Assembly: GCF_937997465.1 (NCBI RefSeq) | Contig: NZ_CALKTQ010000149.1 | Location: 1-6,749, forward strand | DNA length: 6,749 nt | Origin: an uncultured Campylobacter sp. | GTDB taxonomy: Bacteria; Campylobacterota; Campylobacteria; Campylobacterales; Campylobacteraceae | Reading direction: 5' to 3' | Part shown: piece by piece, positions 5,409 through 6,749 of the stretch | Numbering within the stretch: position 1 is the stretch's first letter | Layout: each line of letters opens with the position of its first letter | Made by a program: the position numbers and the translations under genes | The notes under the pieces: generated by a model | Told to the model about the DNA's origin: nothing | Database searches by the model: none | Seen by the model: only the letters and a program-made list of their open reading frames with translations

Positions 5409-6146
5409 ATGAAAAAAATCCTCATCATCGCAGGCTCGTGCAGCAACGGCGGCGCGGGGCTGCAAGCCGACATCAAGGCGTGCGCGCACTTTGGCTGTTA
5501 TAGCGCGACCGCGGTCACGGCGCTAACTGCCGAAAACACGGACAAGATCAAAAATATCGTTTCGCTAGATCCCTCATTCATCGCCGACCAGCTCGAGATG
5601 CTCGCGGCCGAGTTTAGCTTCGACGCCGTTAAAATCGGTATGCTATTTAATGAGCCCATCATGGACGTCGTGCAGGGTTTTTTAGAGAAAAACTCTGCTC
5701 CCGTGGTGCTAGATCCCGTCTGCGTCTCGAAAATGGGCCACAAACTCATCAAAGATAGCGCCATCGAGCGACTAAAAGAGCTGATGAAATTTGCCGCCGT
5801 CACGACGCCAAATTTACGCGAAGCTGACGTGCTTTTCGGCGATGATTTTACGAATCTGCCGTGCGACGTGATCGTGAAAAAACACATCATCGCGGGCAAG
5901 AGCATCGACACGCTCTACCGCAAGGACGGCAGCGTGCAAAACTTTGAGACGCCGTTAGCCGACCCGCTCGTTATCATCGGCGCTGGCTGCACGTTTTCTA
6001 GCTCGCTAGCCTGCCTGCTCGCACGCGGCGAAAGCCTAGAAAGCGCCATCCAGCAAGGCAAAGAGTACATCTACAACGCCATAATCACCGGCATCGACAC
6101 GAATCTAGGCGTGAGAAAACTGCTAAATCACGGGGTTAAATTTTAA
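5409..6146 (+). CDS. thiD: Divergent hydroxymethylpyrimidine (phosphate) kinase, ThiD-like
   Basis: ThiD phosphorylates 4-amino-5-hydroxymethyl-2-methylpyrimidine and its monophosphate, giving the pyrimidine half of thiamine. The ribokinase-fold signatures are AGSCSNGGAGLQADIK (8-23; commonly AGSDSSGGAGIQADLK), AENT (41-44), VKIGML (74-79), VVLDPVCVSKMGHKL (99-113), TTPNLREADVL (132-142) and IGAGCTFSSSLA (190-201; commonly HGTGCTLSSA), which keeps the catalytic-loop cysteine Cys194. At 245 residues it is shorter than the usual 260-270; the helix normally found between TPNLxEA and the VLVKGGH strand is almost gone (only about 11 residues separate VLFG from VIVKKH). The ATG follows AAAAAAGG with good spacing. 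No other thiamine gene is visible, and it is divergent from the methyltransferase. ThiD is the best assignment, but the changes in the substrate and anion-hole motifs leave room for a related kinase. Confidence 0.85.
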   Translation: MKKILIIAGSCSNGGAGLQADIKACAHFGCYSATAVTALTAENTDKIKNIVSLDPSFIADQLEMLAAEFSFDAVKIGMLFNEPIMDVVQGFLEKNSAPVVLDPVCVSKMGHKLIKDSAIERLKELMKFAAVTTPNLREADVLFGDDFTNLPCDVIVKKHIIAGKSIDTLYRKDGSVQNFETPLADPLVIIGAGCTFSSSLACLLARGESLESAIQQGKEYIYNAIITGIDTNLGVRKLLNHGVKF

Positions 6147-6203
6147 ATTTAGCGTGCTTGACGCCGTAAATTAGACTAAGGATAAAAGAACTTGCGAGGA
6201 TTT

Positions 6204-6749
6204 ATGAGTATAAGCCACAAAGCGTCTTTTATTATTATTTTTCTAATCGCGGCGACGGCCGTCTACTTAAATTTATACGACGGATGGGAGCTGGCGCGAA
6301 ACTACGAAAAAAATCGTATCGAGATTTTAGCATTGCGCGATTTTGCGCGCGAGATTAGGCCTCGCGGAGTTTGGTTTGATCTGCGCTTAGACGGAGCCCT
6401 GGTTGAGACGTTTAGCGCCGTGAGTGCCGATGAAAACCAAACCGCGAGCTTCATCCGCGTAGATAAGCGAACGAGCGTGCAGGAACCACTGCGGATACTG
6501 GGCTGGGACGAACAGACTTTTGGCGAACTAAAAGCCAAACTAAAAAGCGCAAACGTCATAGGCGTAAGAATCTGGGGCAACGAGGCGTTTGGAGGCGAGC
6601 GCAAGACGACGATTTATTATCGCAATGAGGGCTTTGGGGGTGCGTATTACGAGATTTTTGACGACGCTTCGGACGAGATACTGCGAGGCGACGAAGAGGC
6701 GGGCTGCGACGATAGATTTCATTTAGACGGCGTAGCTTTGATTTATGAC
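6204..6749 (+). CDS. Unrecognised membrane-anchored protein, 3'-truncated by window edge
   Basis: The frame starts at ATG 6204, with GAGGA at 6196-6200 only 3 bases upstream, and stays open to the last base (182 codons, no stop). Residues 7-25 (ASFIIIFLIAATAVYLNLY) form a single N-terminal membrane segment after a short HK-containing head, suggesting N-in topology with the remainder in the periplasm. The remainder is acidic and rich in aromatic residues and Arg/Asp/Glu, with patches such as GGAYYEIFDD and RFHLDGVALIYD and only one visible Cys. I recognise no family, and there is no lipobox. It follows the thiD-like gene by 57 bases on the same strand, so it could share that transcript. Codon use (GCG, GGC, GAC, CTA) matches the flanking genes, which supports it being real. 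Confidence 0.75.
   Translation, partial: MSISHKASFIIIFLIAATAVYLNLYDGWELARNYEKNRIEILALRDFAREIRPRGVWFDLRLDGALVETFSAVSADENQTASFIRVDKRTSVQEPLRILGWDEQTFGELKAKLKSANVIGVRIWGNEAFGGERKTTIYYRNEGFGGAYYEIFDDASDEILRGDEEAGCDDRFHLDGVALIYD

Noticed and set aside
6146..6172. Hairpin after the thiD-like gene
   Set aside because: AATTTAGCG can pair with CGC and TAAATT only across a 2-nt bulge and there is no T run, so it is too weak to call as a terminator.
1..6749. CRISPR array, insertion sequence or tandem repeat array
   Set aside because: No regularly spaced repeats, terminal inverted repeats or transposase motifs were seen; the only recurring word is AAATTT at irregular spacing.

Overview
The window reads as chromosomal DNA from a Campylobacter (Epsilonproteobacteria/Campylobacterota) of the relatively GC-rich oral group (C. 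showae, rectus, gracilis or curvus type). The pointers are the very frequent AAATTT/CAAATTTG words, TATAAT -10 boxes without clear -35 boxes, purine-rich AAAGGA-type ribosome binding sites and the overall protein flavour. The species is an inference that I could not test.

Layout, left to right. (1) The 3' four fifths of a transketolase gene (tkt, + strand, cut by the left edge). (2) A 305-base stretch with overlapping hairpins, then a candidate 58-residue reading frame with a TTG start that ends in a TGATG overlap with the next gene. (3) uppP (bacA type), the undecaprenyl-diphosphate phosphatase (+). (4) A 73-base convergent spacer full of AAATTT inverted repeats, probably a terminator. (5) Two metallophosphoesterase genes on the - strand joined by an ATGA overlap: a PP2A/lambda-phosphatase-like enzyme, then a calcineurin-like phosphoesterase. 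(6) tRNA-Ser(GGA) on the - strand with encoded CCA and a TATAAT promoter. (7) A 158-base spacer with a small hairpin. (8) A leucine-carboxyl-methyltransferase-family SAM enzyme (- strand). (9) A divergent promoter region. (10) A divergent thiD-like HMP(-P) kinase (+). (11) A gene running off the right edge that encodes a protein with one N-terminal membrane anchor and no family I recognise.

Most of this is housekeeping: pentose-phosphate carbon rearrangement (tkt), recycling of the C55 lipid carrier (uppP), thiamine precursor phosphorylation (thiD) and a serine tRNA. Transketolase needs thiamine diphosphate, which the ThiD pathway supplies, but nothing here suggests the two are co-regulated. 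The more accessory-looking part is the phosphatase pair downstream of tRNA-Ser. Its sampled lines have visibly lower GC than the flanking genes, and neither enzyme has a substrate that can be read from sequence.

I see no CRISPR array, insertion sequence, integrase or clear novel defence system. The best second-look items are the small coupled frame before uppP, the recurring AAATTT-based hairpins, the phosphatase pair beside the tRNA gene, and the shortened, motif-altered ThiD.
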